60,000 bases of DNA from Cryptomeria japonica (taxonomy: Eukaryota > Streptophyta > Pinopsida > Cupressales > Cupressaceae): contig NC_081415.1 of NCBI RefSeq assembly GCF_030272615.1, positions 192,168,270 to 192,228,269 of the forward strand, in the 5' to 3' direction. Made by a program: the position numbers and the translations under genes. Below are positions 45,432-57,306 of the stretch, in pieces (the first letter of the stretch is position 1; the number at the start of each line of letters is the position of its first letter). A model generated the notes under the pieces. It made no database searches, was not told the origin of the DNA, and worked only from the letters and a program-made list of their open reading frames with translations.

Positions 45432-46440
45432 TTAGGCATAGAATCTCTTCAGGTGTACGATATTCATAGGCTCCTCCAAGGGATCACCTTTGGGAGTAGC
45501 CAACTGATATGCACCTAATCTATACTTTGTTGTGATCACATAAGGTCCAAGCCATTTAGGCTTAAACTTGCCTTTCTTTTCTCTTTCTTGAAGGTTTCTC
45601 TGATTTTCTATAAGGACAAGATCACCAAATTCAAATTCTTGGGTTCTAACTTTCTTGTTGTAGCTCAACCATAAATGGTTTTTATATATATGAAGATGGT
45701 TAAAGGCCTTGAGATGCCTTTCATCCAACAATTCTAGCTCTTGCAGCCTGACAACTCGGTATTCCTCATCAGGAAGAATATTCTGTAGTGATACCCTTAG
45801 GGAGAGGATCTCGATCTCAAGAGTGAGGATAACTTTGGAGCCAAAGATAAGGGAATATGGAGTGGTGCTTGTGGGTATGCAAATGGAGGCGAGGTAAGCC
45901 CATAGAGTAGGATGGAGTTGGAGGCTCCAATAACGACCAACTTCATTGATTGTCTTTTTAAGGATTTTGATTAGAGTTTTATTAGAAGCCTCAATTTGAC
46001 CATTACCTTGTGGGTAGTACGGGGTGGAGAAGCGGTGTTGAATATCAAACTTTTGGAAAAGCTCTTTAACATCATGATTTTTGAAGGGTCTACCATTATC
46101 CGTGATGATAACTTTAGGGATTCCATAGCGGTAAATTAAGTAGTTCAGAATGAATTTAGAGATTTTCTTCCCAGTGGTGAAGGTAAGAGGAATGGCCTTT
46201 ACCCACTTGGTGAAGTATTCAGTGGCGGTGATGATGAATTTATGACCGTTGGAGGATGCGGGGTAGATTTTCCCAATGAGATTGAGAACCCACCATGAGA
46301 AGGGCCAAGGTTTGATAAAAGGCTATAGATCCTGTGATGGAGCATGAATATTTTTACCATGCTTCCAATAAGGGATACATTTCTTCACATAATAATATGC
46401 ATCTTCTTCCATTGTAGGCTAGTAGTATCTCATTCACAAG
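45432..46440 (-). pseudogene. Tat-3 integrase
   Basis: Minus strand. The N-terminal KLLRMGYYWPTMEEDAYYY..KKC region lies near 46,430-46,380. The first catalytic Asp is changed to Asn (VLNLIG for GLDLVG, about 46,280). The second is intact in VIITDNGRPF (about 46,100), and the Glu is intact in PQGNGQIEASNK (about 45,990). The C-terminus is well kept to the stop at 45,432: FEFGDLVLIENQRN, WLGPYVITTKYRLGAYQLATPKGD, ..NIVHLKRFYA. No chromodomain. It complements Tat-2, which lost the other two catalytic residues. Some stops remain. Confidence 0.9.
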
Positions 46441-47160
46441 AGATTTTTTAGCCAAAGTGAGACCACGTCTAGACACCTTAGGAGGGAACCATTAAAATAC
46501 CTTCTGAATAGGGTGTCTCCAAGGATGGTGTAACAAACACAGCGGTGAATGAAGGTTTTTTTTTGGGTTTTGGTGAGGTGGGGAGGGATGGTGTTGTCTC
46601 TTAGGTAGGTAAAGGTATATTGATACCAAGGGGATTCGGGACCAATGAGAACACACACCATTTCAGAATTAGGTAGATCGTATGTCAGTATGAAAAGTTG
46701 CTCGACCAAAAACTCATATTTTTGACTATGTGCTGACATATGAAGGAGAGAACCAATAGTGGCCATTGCATTTGCAACTCTATTATTTTTGTATGGAATC
46801 TAATCAAACTTAATCGATGTAAAGTGTTGCTTGATATCTTCAACCATACTACGATAAGGAAGAAACTTGTCATCCTTTGTTTGATAGTCATCATTGACTT
46901 ATTTAATGACAAGTTGGGAATCACCATAGACATGTAATTCCAATATCTTCCATTGGATAGCCAAACGGAGTCCAATGATCATTGCCACATATTTTGCAAT
47001 GTTATTGGTGCATGAAAAGGCTATCTTGTATGATTTAGGGATGCAATCTCCTTGAGTTGTGAAGAAAAATATGCCTACTCTTGATCCGTTCTACATGCAA
47101 GAACCATAAAAATATAACTGCCATGTGGAAGATGAAGTGATAGTCATTATGGATTCATCT
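46441..47160 (-). pseudogene. Tat-3 additional (archaeal-type) RNase H
   Basis: Homologous to the second RNase H of Tat-2 but more decayed. The first Asp is Tyr (FYGS, about 47,100). The Glu region reads NNIAKYVAM (Glu to Lys). DSQLVI is intact (about 46,915), and the last Asp is Asn (NRVANAMATI, about 46,760). It is followed by a linker ending SQKYEFLVEQLF that matches SHYDFLVEQLF of Tat-2. Several stops and frameshifts. Confidence 0.75.
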
Positions 47161-47760
47161 GGGAATTCCGTGAGGATAGGGTGATCACCTTGAAGTGGAG
47201 TGTTTGCTAGTTAATCTGCTATCACTTGTTCTTTGATTTCTTTTCTATCTACATACTCGATGTCAAACTCTCTTAGTAACATGATCCATTTAGCAGTTCT
47301 CCCTATGAGAGCAACCATTGATAAGAGATACTAGAGGGGGTCAATCTCAGCAATCAATTTTGCTTTGTTGTTTAGCATGTAGTACCCGAGTCTCTATGTG
47401 TTGAAGACATGCTAAGTATGCCCTTTCAATAGGGGTATAATTGAGTTCATAACCTACTAAAGTGTAGCTGATGTAGTAAATAGCATGCTCTTTTCCTTAA
47501 TCATCTATGTATGCCAATAATGCCCCCAGTGCCACTGTGACTGCTGATATGTACAAAAGGAGTGGCTGTCCTAGAATAGGAGGCATAATAACTAGAGGTG
47601 ATGCTAGGTATTCCTTGAGTTTCTCAAAAGCCTTCTGACATAGGCAGTCCCATTTAAATTTGGTATCCTTGCATACTAATTGTGCAAATGGGTGGCACTT
47701 ATCTGCAAGCTGTGAAATGAAGCGTCTGATAGATTGGAGCTTCCCTTGCAGACTGCGTAA
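47161..47760 (-). pseudogene. Tat-3 RNase H joined to RT
   Basis: Minus strand: LRSLQGKLQSIRRFISQLADKCHPF, KWDCLCQKAFEKLKEYLASPLVIMPPILGQPLLLYISAVTVALGALLA, YYISYTLVGYELNYTPIERAYLA. After that the frame is broken by shifts and stops. It corresponds in order and spacing to 28,985-29,560 of Tat-2. Confidence 0.75.
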
Positions 47761-48400
47761 CTATATGAGAGTCTTTGGGGGAGACATTTCCATGATGGCT
47801 TTCACCTTTGTAGGATCAACTTCTATGCCTCTATAAGAAAAAATGAAACCCAACAGTTTTCCAAATGTAATACCAAAGATGCACTTCGTAGGGTTTAGGC
47901 ACAACTTATATTTTTCCAATCTCTCAAAGATCTATCTTAAGATAGGGATATGGTTGTTTCTTGTCTTTGATTTTACTAAGAGATCATCCACATAATCTTC
48001 CATGATTTTGTGCAAGATTGCATGAAAGATTGTTGTCATTGCTCATTGATATGTTGCTCTGGCGTTCTTGAGACCAAAAGATGTTACTTGATAACAAAAG
48101 GTGCCACATGGAATTTTAAATGTTGTTTTGTGTTGGTCCTTTTTTTTTATCTTGATCTGATTATATCCAAAAAATACATACATAAGTGACAACATTTCAT
48201 GTCTTGTTGTAAGATCTATGATCATGTCTATGTTGGGAAGCTAGAAGTCATCCTTAGGGCATGCTTTATTTAAATCTTGGAAATCTATGCAAATTCGGAT
48301 GCCCGCAATAGATTTGCCAAGAGGGACAATGTTGGACACCCACTCAAGATAATATGTTGGTTTTATGAATCCATAACCAACATCTTTTGAAGTTCTACCT
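47761..48400 (-). pseudogene. Tat-3 reverse transcriptase
   Basis: Minus strand: IRICIDFQDLNKACPKDDF, IDMIIDLTTRHEMLSLMYVFFGYNQIKI, TFKIPCGTFCYQVTSFGLKNARATYQ then TGA at 48,043, and AMTTIFHAILHKIMEDYVDDLLVKS (about 48,040-47,970) with the YVDD box intact. It continues to FGKLLGFIFSYRGIEVDPTKVKAIMEMSPPKT. The N-terminal quarter (48,330-48,400) is degraded. Confidence 0.85.
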
Positions 48401-50100
48401 TGATGAGGAGTGCGATATACAGATGCATTTTATGTAATTTTTTCTTTACAAGTTTGGCATATGGACGAACAACAAGATTGTGGAGTACTAAGTCTGGATC
48501 AAGGCCTGGCATGTCAACATACGACCAGAAAAAGTTGATCTTTGTTTCTGACAGAAAATTAATGAAATTCTATTTTTCTTAATCCAACAGGGACTTAGTG
48601 ATGAGCACATTCTTAGGAGTTTCTTCAGTGTTCATGTTGATAGTGTCTTTTTCCTCTATAAGAAGGGTTTGCCTATCTTGTTGTGAGGGAACCATGTTAG
48701 GTAGGTCAAGTCCCTCGTCATCAAGTACCTGATCAAGGTTTTCACTTGAGGATACACACTTTATTTTTACTTTTTCCTCATCCATAGGTGCGTCAGAAAG
48801 GTTTTCACTTAAGGAATCATGATTTTTCTTTTTATTGTCTTTTTTGTGACTAAGGGCATTGCCCTGACTACCAAAGTATCCATTCTCATGGAGTTGTATC
48901 CCATGAACTCTGTTGTAGTCTTCCATGTTGTGCATAGTCAAGAGAGTCATGAGAGCATTGTAGTCAACACATACATCCAAAGCAGTTTTATCTTGTTGGC
49001 CCTAATCTATAAGCTCGGGGTGGACAATTTGTAACTCATATAGGATGGAAGGGGTTATGAGGGTGATGGTGTTGATATGGGTGTTAAAGAAGATGCCATC
49101 TTGGTAATCAAAAGGTATTTCTTGAAATTACTCTTCATCAGATTCTTCAACATCCAAAGGGGAGTCTGAAGGGGTACCAATGATAGTGATCCTAGGTACT
49201 AGAGTGTAACCCAAACCCCTATTATACTTGTATGAGATGGGATTTATTGGTGCTTTTATTACATTTTTCGTCCGACCCTAAGTTGTTTCCTTTATAACCC
49301 ATCTTATCCACTATGGATGATGCTTTTGGATACATTTTCTTGGGAATTTTTGCTTGTTCTTTGTCCTCTTCACGATACAACCAAGAGGAAACATGTGTCT
49401 CTAGGATTTATTCATCAAGTGGGCCCCACTGCTTGAAGGTGATGTCTTTACATTGTATAGTGGGTTTTTGATTTAGCTTAATTTCTTTGGGCTTGCCAAA
49501 TGACATAGGAGATAAAGGGATTTTTCCCACAAGTAGGAGATCCTTGAGCTTGTACTCTCCGCAGCCATTGTCTACGATCTTAACTTTAGATTTTTCTTTG
49601 AGGTGAAGTGGAGGCAACTTTAGATGCATTAGATGGAGGAGGAGGAGCGGGTATGTTAAGTAGGTAGTGGTATGGATGTTTCCCCTATATAAGTTTGCAA
49701 TACTGAAAAGGTTGTGGATCACCTCTAATAGTGATTTCTCTGCCATTGTAGGGAAATTTAAGGAATTGGTTGTAAGTGGAGGGAACAACTTGAAGGGAAT
49801 GAATCCATGGATGACTATCGAGGATGTTACAAGGGAGGTCGAGATCTAAGACTTGGCAAGGGGTCTCAACTATAACATGATCTACTTGAAGAGCTAAAGT
49901 GATCATGCCTTTAGAAACTCTTTCTGCATCATCATAGGCTTTGATTGTGATTCATCCTGATGGGTCAACTAGGTCCTCAGAAAATCCCAATTGCTTTATT
50001 AACTTGTATGTATAGAGATTGAGTCCAGATCCACCATCTATCAAGATGCATTTAACCATGTGTTTCTGGATAAGATCTTCAATGTGAAATGACTTATTAT
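48401..50100 (-). pseudogene. Tat-3 protease, G-patch and acidic linker
   Basis: Minus strand from about 50,050: protease ILIDGGSGLNLYTYKL (catalytic Asp intact, about 50,040), then LDLDLPCNILDSHPWIHSLQVVPSTYNQFLKFPYNG (about 49,840-49,730). The G-patch remnant DKMGYKGNNLG lies at about 49,310-49,280 and YNRGLGYTL at about 49,230-49,205. A charged Ser/Asn/Glu-rich linker is open at 48,579-48,980 and leads to RT. Several frameshifts. Domain order is the same as in Tat-2. Confidence 0.8.
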
Positions 50101-50320
50101 GATCATCATCAGGAAGAGCATCATTGGAGGTGAAAATAAGGTGGTGCTAGGTAACGAGGTTTCCAATAAGGGCCTGGAACTAAGCAACATTGATGTTGTC
50201 AGGGACATGCTATTCAAAGAGGGCTTGTTCCAAAATCTCTTTGTGAACATGAGAGGGTTTGAAAAGTTCTAGGATGAACATCTGGGTAGAAGTCTTCCCA
50301 AGGTGATCAAGGAGGTCATA

Positions 50321-51644
50321 TCAGTGGATGGATGACATAGATGGAGGATTAGGTGGGGGAGGAGCTCCTTGGACAATTACTCTTCCGTGGTGAGTGGTTA
50401 GATTGCAATCATTTTGAGAATGGGAAATGGAGGGAGCGACACCTTGAATGACTATTTTGGTAGGGTTGGACCTACTTGCTGGTTGTGGAGGAGGAGGAGG
50501 ACCTTGGATAGTGACTCTAGGTCTATTTTGTGCAGGGAGAGGGTTAGCTCCCTCGATAGTGATGGCATTGACATGGTTATCTACAAGCTCTATACGAACC
50601 ACCAAGGAGTCAAAGCCAGATATATAATTGGTGTAATCATAGTTCATAGCATTAGATGATGAGGCCTTGCTTTTATCATGTTTTGGGAAGGGTTCCTAGT
50701 ACATATTGAGTTTATCATTATTATTAACAAGTTTTGTCATTGCTACCTCGATATCACCCTTATCAATGAGATCTTGGATGTAATTATTTAATTTCATACA
50801 CTTTCGTGTATCATGCCCATTGATGCGGTGATAATCACAATATTTATTCTCATTATACCACCTAGGTTTGGGTTGATTAGGATCAAATGGGTGACTTATC
50901 AGAAAAACAACTGCACCAGCCTAGACAAGCTTTTGGAACACAACCTCGATGGGCTCAGCAAGCAGAGTATACCCCTTAGGAGCCTGATTATTAGATCGGG
51001 GTGGTCATCCCTAGATGAAGACATTGTTGGGGGGTCTTTGAGATTGATTTTGATTGTTTTGTTGATTGTTGAATTGATTATTAGTGGTGGTGGGTTTTGG
51101 AGGAGCGACCACAATTTGGACCCCCTTTGTGTCAGTGACACCATTGTTGATTGCATTCTTGCTTTTAGACCAAAATTTTGGTTTATCATTGTTATAAGAG
51201 GAAGTGCTTTGGTTTGATTTCTGATAATGCTTTAGAGTGCTTTCCTCTAACAAGAAACATTCAAGGGATAAGCCTTTGCTAGTCAACTTTTGGAAATATT
51301 TTATACATTAAGCTATCAAGGGTTTTGATAGTTCCGGTACCAGATTCTTTTGAAATAATTCAATTTGGTGTTCCTCTGGCATATCCCATCGGAACTTTTT
51401 GATGAGATGTCACCACCTTTGCAAAAAGTTGGCAAAGGTTTCTCCAGGCCTCTGTTTTGTGTTTTAGAGGTCCATCATGGAAACATCATTGACAATATTG
51501 TAAGCATAGTGGGCCACAAAAGTTTTTGCTAAGTCTGGCAAGGAAGTGATAGAACCTTGGGGCAGGGATGAAAACCACACAAGGAAATCTCCTATAAGAA
51601 TCTTAGGGAAGAGTCTATGAAGATATAAATCACTATAGGAGACC
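50321..51644 (-). pseudogene. gag: Tat-3 gag, C-terminal part
   Basis: Minus strand, continuing from the mini-element insertion: VSYSDLYLHRLFPKILIGDFLVWF..LPDLAKTFVAHYAYN (gag core, about 51,640-51,490); a region with frameshifts including KSKNAINNGV; the zinc-finger-like CDYHRINGHDTRKCMKLNNYIQ (about 50,840); then a Pro-rich tail to 50,321. That tail has three spaced copies of the phrase IQG followed by Pro-rich residues (VTIQGPPPPP, IVIQGVAPS, VIVQGAPPPPNPP). The zinc finger has the same C-x2-H-x4-H-x4-C spacing as in Tat-2. Confidence 0.85.
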
Positions 51645-51649
51645 TCTTG

Positions 51650-53600
51650 TGATGCAAGAGCACTAGAGTAGTTCAAACCAACTTTTGGATTTGATCCCCG
51701 TGAGACATTGATCCCGGTATTGGCTCGGTATTGGCCTGGTATTGGTAGATTATTACCAGTTGGTTTTGTAATGTATGGAGAGAATATGAATCGGGTTGTG
51801 AGTGGTTGCTGTAACTTGTGGATCACTAAGTGATGTTGTTTTGGGCCTTGTCCAATGTTTTTGGAGGACTGCGTGAAGTTTTATGCATTTGAAGATGTTC
51901 TTGGTGATTTGGGCCGACTTATTATCGTTTACACATTTCATCATGAACTAGTTGGTCTTTGGCCGACTTGATCGAGTTGTTATTTCTTGCGAATGCTATA
52001 AAGGGAAATCTTAGAGATTAATTTGAGGGGATAGAGGTCTGAAGAGGAAGACATCAAGCAAAGATGTTGTTTCTAGAGAGATTCTGGTCCAAGGGGATTG
52101 AAGTCTGGATGGACTGGGGTCTAGATCAATGCAAACTGTTACTAGAGGCTTATTTGTTGACTAGAAGATCTGAGGATATTTGATTTGTGTTGTAAGGATT
52201 GTTTTGTAATCTTGGGCTGTGGTCCAACATGTGTAGTCGTTGAAGGCTTATGTAATTCATTAAATGGTTATGGTGATTGATTTATCTGTTAACCAATTAT
52301 ATCTTGTGTTGCTTCTACCAATTAGGGTTCCTTACCGATTATATCTTGTAATGTGTTACTAGTTGCCAGTAACTTGCATGGTGTTTTGTGTTATAGGCTG
52401 CAAGGTGGGGATGTCCTTCATTGTATCTCCCTACCTTGACTGTGTCAATTGGCATCAGAGTTGGTTTGTGAACTTGTTGATCAAAGAAGACCTGACTATG
52501 TACCGGTTGGTTGGGAAGGAATTTGAGGTAGCTTGTAGACTTGTTTAGATTTCCGAATGTGAGGTAGTACAAGACATGCAAGAAGACTATTGAACCTAGA
52601 GCTTGAGATTGAGGCGGTTAGTGGGTGGAGACTTTAACAAATTTTCAAACCAAGGCAGGCTGTAGGGTGGACCGGTATATCATCGAGGAGAGGCAACTAG
52701 AACTCGTAGTCAGACTGTCGAACCCTTGAGGCGTTTGCAAGTACCTAATGACAGATCACCGAACCAAATCAAGTGATGGGACTCACTTTTTAGTTAACGC
52801 CGTGAGTCTGATGCAGGAGCACCTACGTAGTTCAAACCGACTTTTGGATTTGATCCCGGTGAGACATCAATCTTGCTATTGGCCCGATATTTGTATGTTC
52901 TTACTGGTTGGTTTTGCAGTGTATGGAGCGAAGATGAATCGGGCTGTAGGTGGTTTCCATAACTTGTGGATCGTTGAGAGATGTTTTTTTGGGCCTTGTT
53001 CAATATTTCTGGAGGACTGCGTGAAGTTTTATGCATTTGAAGATTTTATTGGTGATTTGGGCCGACATGTTATCGTTAACACATTTCATCATGAACTGAT
53101 TAGTCTGTGGCCAACTTGATCGAGTTGTTATTGCTTGCAAATGTTATAAATGGAAATATTAGAGATTCATTTTGGAGGATAGAGGTCCGAGGAGGAAGAG
53201 ATAGAGCGAAGATGTAGTTTCTAGACAGATTCTAGTCTGGGGGGACTAAAGTCCAGATGGACTGAGGTCCGGATCAGTAAAGAACAATGCAAACTGTTAC
53301 CGAAGGCTTATTTGTTGAGCAAAAGATCTGCTATGGATCTTAGATTTGTATTGTAAGGATTGTTTTGTAATCTTGGGTTGTGGTCCAACATGTGTAGTCA
53401 TTGAAGGCTTATGTATTTTATTAAATGGTTATAGTGATTATTTTATCTGTTTACTAGTTATATCTTGTGTTGCTTCTATCAGTTAGGGTTGCTTACCGGT
53501 TAAATCTTGTAATCTGTTACCGGTTTCCAATATCTTGCATGGTGTTTTATGTTATAGGCAGGGATATCCTTCATTGGATCTCCCTATCTTGACTACGTCA
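51650..53600 (+). mobile_element. complete mini LTR retrotransposon inserted in Tat-3 gag
   Basis: LTR 51,650-52,447 (798 bp) and LTR 52,809-53,600 (792 bp), both TGATGCA..GTCA, are flanked by TCTTG at 51,645-51,649 and 53,601-53,605. The Tat-3 gag frame joins exactly across the insertion, which confirms the borders. Just after the left LTR is a primer site, ATTGGCATCAGAG, one base off the initiator tRNA-Met site. The interior is only 361 bp and has no coding capacity. Each LTR has a TATA box (TATAAAGG at about 51,996; TATAAATG at about 53,146). It is structurally TRIM-like but with unusually long LTRs. Confidence 0.93.
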
Positions 53601-53605
53601 TCTTG

Positions 53606-54594
53606 ACATAAGATGTGAAACTCACAAACGTGGTCTCGGGGGTCACCCTTGCCTTCGTACTTCGTGAACTTAGGCATATCAAACCCTGGCATGTAAAGCG
53701 TGATTGATATTGATGGGTCATAAGGGTAGGGACACAATTCCTCAAATAAATAAGGTTTTGTTTTATTAGTCCCTTCATTTTTTTGATGATGTTTTTCATG
53801 TCTTGAATTTCATTGATTAAATCATGTTGTGGATCTTGGACATGATGGACCATTTCTTCCCCAGGCATCTGGTGAGTCGTGGATGACACACCACCACAAG
53901 TAATATATTGGTAAGATGAAACAACGAGGATATGAGATGTGATGACCGATGTGACGGGGACTTGAGAGGTGATGATTGGTCATGACCTGTGAATTGTGGT
54001 AGCATGAGAGAGAGAAGCATTGATGAAATTAGCGACATTGTTTAGGGGAATACAAGTTTGAGGAATAGAGAAATGTCAATGGGTAGAATAAGATGGGATA
54101 GAAGCATGCTGAAGAATAGATGTGATCGAGTTAGATAATGGAATATATGTTAGAAAGGAAGAAGAAGGCTAGACAAAAATTGTGGGGATGGATACCACGG
54201 GCACCATAGATTGAGGATGAAGAATAGGGGCAATGATGTGACTAGTAGCAAATTATCCCTATGGTTATTGATCAAGAATGGACCTATCAAAATCAAGTGG
54301 AAGATGAGATCCATTTTGAATGAGAGTCCTTAAGAGACCACTAGGATTGTGTTAGATGAATTGCTCCATCATCTCTTGATTGTATGAATCCTCTAGGAAT
54401 GTTCACATTTCTGGGGGGAGGTCATCTTGATCAACCATGTTAGGGTCTACTTGTGGTTGTGGATCTTGAATGTCGGGCTGTAAATTTTGTCCTTGTGTGG
54501 GATCTTGTGTAGGATCTTGATATAGGACACTAATGTATGACATGGTATATTGTTGTTCGTTCATCTTCTTCTTTTGAGATTAAGTTGTGACCAT
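53606..54594 (-). pseudogene. gag: Tat-3 gag, N-terminal part
   Basis: Minus strand from ATG at 54,594: MVTT-stop-SQKKKMNEQQ, matching the MPVVTRSQ start of Tat-2 with the Arg codon decayed to a stop. A Gln/Asp/Pro-rich stretch follows (..DPTQGQNLQPDIQDPQPQVDPN). Around 53,840-53,610 are a conserved gag segment, DLINEIQDMKNIIKKMKG, and PKFTKYEGKGDPRDHVCEFHILC, which leads straight into the TCTTG target of the mini element. Frameshifts and stops are present. It contributes the N-terminal half of the capsid protein. Confidence 0.85.
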
Positions 54595-56660
54595 ACAAGA
54601 ATAACCTTAGGGAAGATTGATTGGAAGGAAAAGCTTGATGAAAGGACAACACAAATTTTGGATTTTTATTTGATTTGATTGAATGATTAATTGGGTCCTT
54701 AGATTAGGACAAATTTGATTAATATTTCACCTTAGTCCTTGGATGAGGATTTTAGGTGGAGGAGATTGATGATAAAAACCACAAACGAGGTGACAACCAA
54801 GTTGGGTGAAATTTAGACCTTAGGATAATGATCAAAGTCTTCTTCTACTAGAATTGACTAATGATCCTAAGAAAAATAAAGATATGGGATTGGGGTCTTG
54901 ATTGACCCAAAAGATGAGCCAAAGGTACTTGGGGGAGATTATTTCCCAAGCACTTAAAGCCAACAGATTAATTGGTTAAAGATGAGGTCTAAATAAAACT
55001 TCAAAATGTACAAACCTTAGAGTGAGGTTGATTTGATTTGGATGATTGATTGAGGGATTGGATGATTGATTGATTTGATTAAGGTTTGATTGTTGGATTC
55101 ATTAATGTGATAATTCCTTAGAAAAGGTGGATGATGAAAAGATCAAAGAGGGATGGTAGTGATGACTAGAAGAAAGTGGTGACTAGGTTATTCTTGGGAT
55201 GGAAATGACTCAATAAGTGATAGGTTTGGCCGACAAATTGTATGAGGGGATACGACCACCCTGATTTTGACAATAGTTGCTATTGAAAGACAAGCTTGAT
55301 CCTTGGTGTAGGGCGCAGACTCTTAGTTCATCACTAGCATCAAACTCATTGCTATGACCATGAGTGTAATCATGACATCGGTGCAAGAAGGTCATATGTA
55401 TGAGAACGAGTTTGTGATTGGTGTACCAAAACTTTCGACGTCTAATGAGTTGAGCTTGGGTGAGCTTTCTTCTTTTTGATTGGATGGTGGATAGACTTCT
55501 TGGGATGCTTGAACAACTTGGGTTTATGCAACATGAGTTGGAAATGAGGTAGACTAGATTTGGACTTTGTTTGTGCAAGTGTGGAATTTAAGATTTGGAA
55601 TGCTAGTTAAATGTGGAGGATGAGGAGGTTATTTGTCAATCTACTGTTGGAAAGAAAAAATCAAGCATAAAAAACACATTGGCCAAAAGTATCACTCAAT
55701 AATGAGTGTATAAGTGATGGGGGGCCTAGATTAGCCCAAATTGATTTTGTGGGTATAACACAAATGACAACACTTGAAGAAAACACAACTTAGGCTGGAA
55801 AGTGGAAACCACTTGATACACCCCTCTCATAAGCAATACCTCACTTAGGCGGACAAATAAAGATTTTGATTGCATTGGCTCCACTCCACAACACTCACTT
55901 CTCGAGCATACTAGATTCTCTTACCCAAAAGATCCAAGGATATATTACATGGGGAATTTATGTCTCATCCTGAATAGATACATGAGTAACTTTAGGGTAC
56001 AATCTGCATCCCCTGCACTATCAAATGTAGGTTTTTGGCTACTAAAACTGCTATCTAGTGTAATTTCTGAGGGATCACCAATCCAACAACAGATTATCGA
56101 AGCAAGCCACTTAAGACTCTAACTGAGTTTATTGGTGCATGGAAGGCCCCCACATATGTCGAATTCATTGAGCACTCCAACCGCCTGACCAACTTATTTA
56201 TATAGCGGCTCAAAAAACTTGCTCGAGATTGCACTAGGAGAGTCGATATCCTTGACGTGTCTTAATTCAAGATACTCTTGTGGGGTCATGAAATCCCAAA
56301 TTAAGAAGTACCCCTTAACTACTAAAATGAAAAAATAGGGTGTTGTTGATCACCCATTCTCTTACACCCAAGATCCACAAAGGCGAGGGGAGAGGATACT
56401 AAAGTGCAATAGTGGGTCCACCCAACACTAAGTGTGCAAGTGCACAAAACACATAAAACACTATCATTTTAGTCCCACATGAATAAGGTTTTCTATCTAG
56501 AAAGCACAAAATAAAACTAAACTAGTGAGAAAAATGAGTCTTCGACATGCGTGCTACAAGAAAACAAATTAGTAGTTTTGAGATTATGCCTTGGACAAGC
56601 AAAGGTACTTGCAACCACTCAAAATTCAATCAATAACCAAAACTTCCTAAGGACATAATG

Positions 56661-56733
56661 CAGGCACTGATCCATAGGCAGACGCACTGAAGTGTTTGTG
56701 CAGGCACTGAAGTACTTGTGTATGCGTTAGAGG
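56661..56733 (-). repeat. Tat-3 leader array 1: TCAGTGCGT-type motif, 20-bp steps
   Basis: Plus-strand CACTGA cores at 56,665, 56,685 and 56,705 and a variant CGTTAG at 56,725 are spaced exactly 20 bp apart. Read on the element's sense strand they give TCAGTGCGTCTGCC or TCAGTGCCTGC, the same family as TTAGTGCGT of Tat-2. Confidence 0.7.
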
Positions 56734-57156
56734 AGATCCGCACACTTAACAAAATAGAAAGCGATAAATTAAGATTTTAAAATATTTTCAAAAAAATTAC
56801 CCTAAGTATACCTAACGGATGTGCTGATGTATATCATAGATGTTGAATCACTTGAGCAGGTGCCAAATGACAGAAAACTAACACTAGCAGTTAACCGAAT
56901 TTTAAAAATTTGAAATTCAAAAAGTGACAGGTTTTTGGGTTGAGTGCATGTGCTGATTCGCCTGCAAACCTGAAAATTTAACTAATTGCTTAAAATTAAT
57001 TAAAAAAATAGAATACAAACCTATCCTACAATTGTTTTTGGGTTCTTTTAAAGTACTTTTTAGTGTTTTTATGATTTTTGTGTGATTTTTTATTAGCATA
57101 AGACTAAAAATTAAAAATTTAGGATTAAAAACAAGTGTCAAAAGACATCGGGGCAG

Positions 57157-57306
57157 ACACGCTAATGTTGGGGCGGATGCGTTGATCTGAAGAACTTGCA
57201 AAAATTGGCGGTCAAAAAATTCAAATTTCAAATCAGAGGTGTTCAACTATAATGTACACACTGAAGAAGTGAGGCAGACACGTTGGAGTGCAGACGAACA
57301 CATTGA
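57157..57306 (-). repeat. Tat-3 leader array 2: TTAGCGTGT motif, 20-bp steps
   Basis: On the minus strand TTAGCGTGTCTGCC corresponds to 57,157-57,165 and TCAACGCAT to 57,177-57,185 (step 20). CCAACGTGTCTGCC corresponds to 57,278-57,286 and TCAATGTGT to 57,298-57,306 (step 20). The exact 9-mer TTAGCGTGT also occurs in Tat-2 arrays A and B. Confidence 0.7.

Noticed and set aside
51753-53119. Paired open frames in the mini element, sense and antisense
   Set aside because: They are the same LTR sequence seen twice; no known domain, and the LTR structure explains the similarity.
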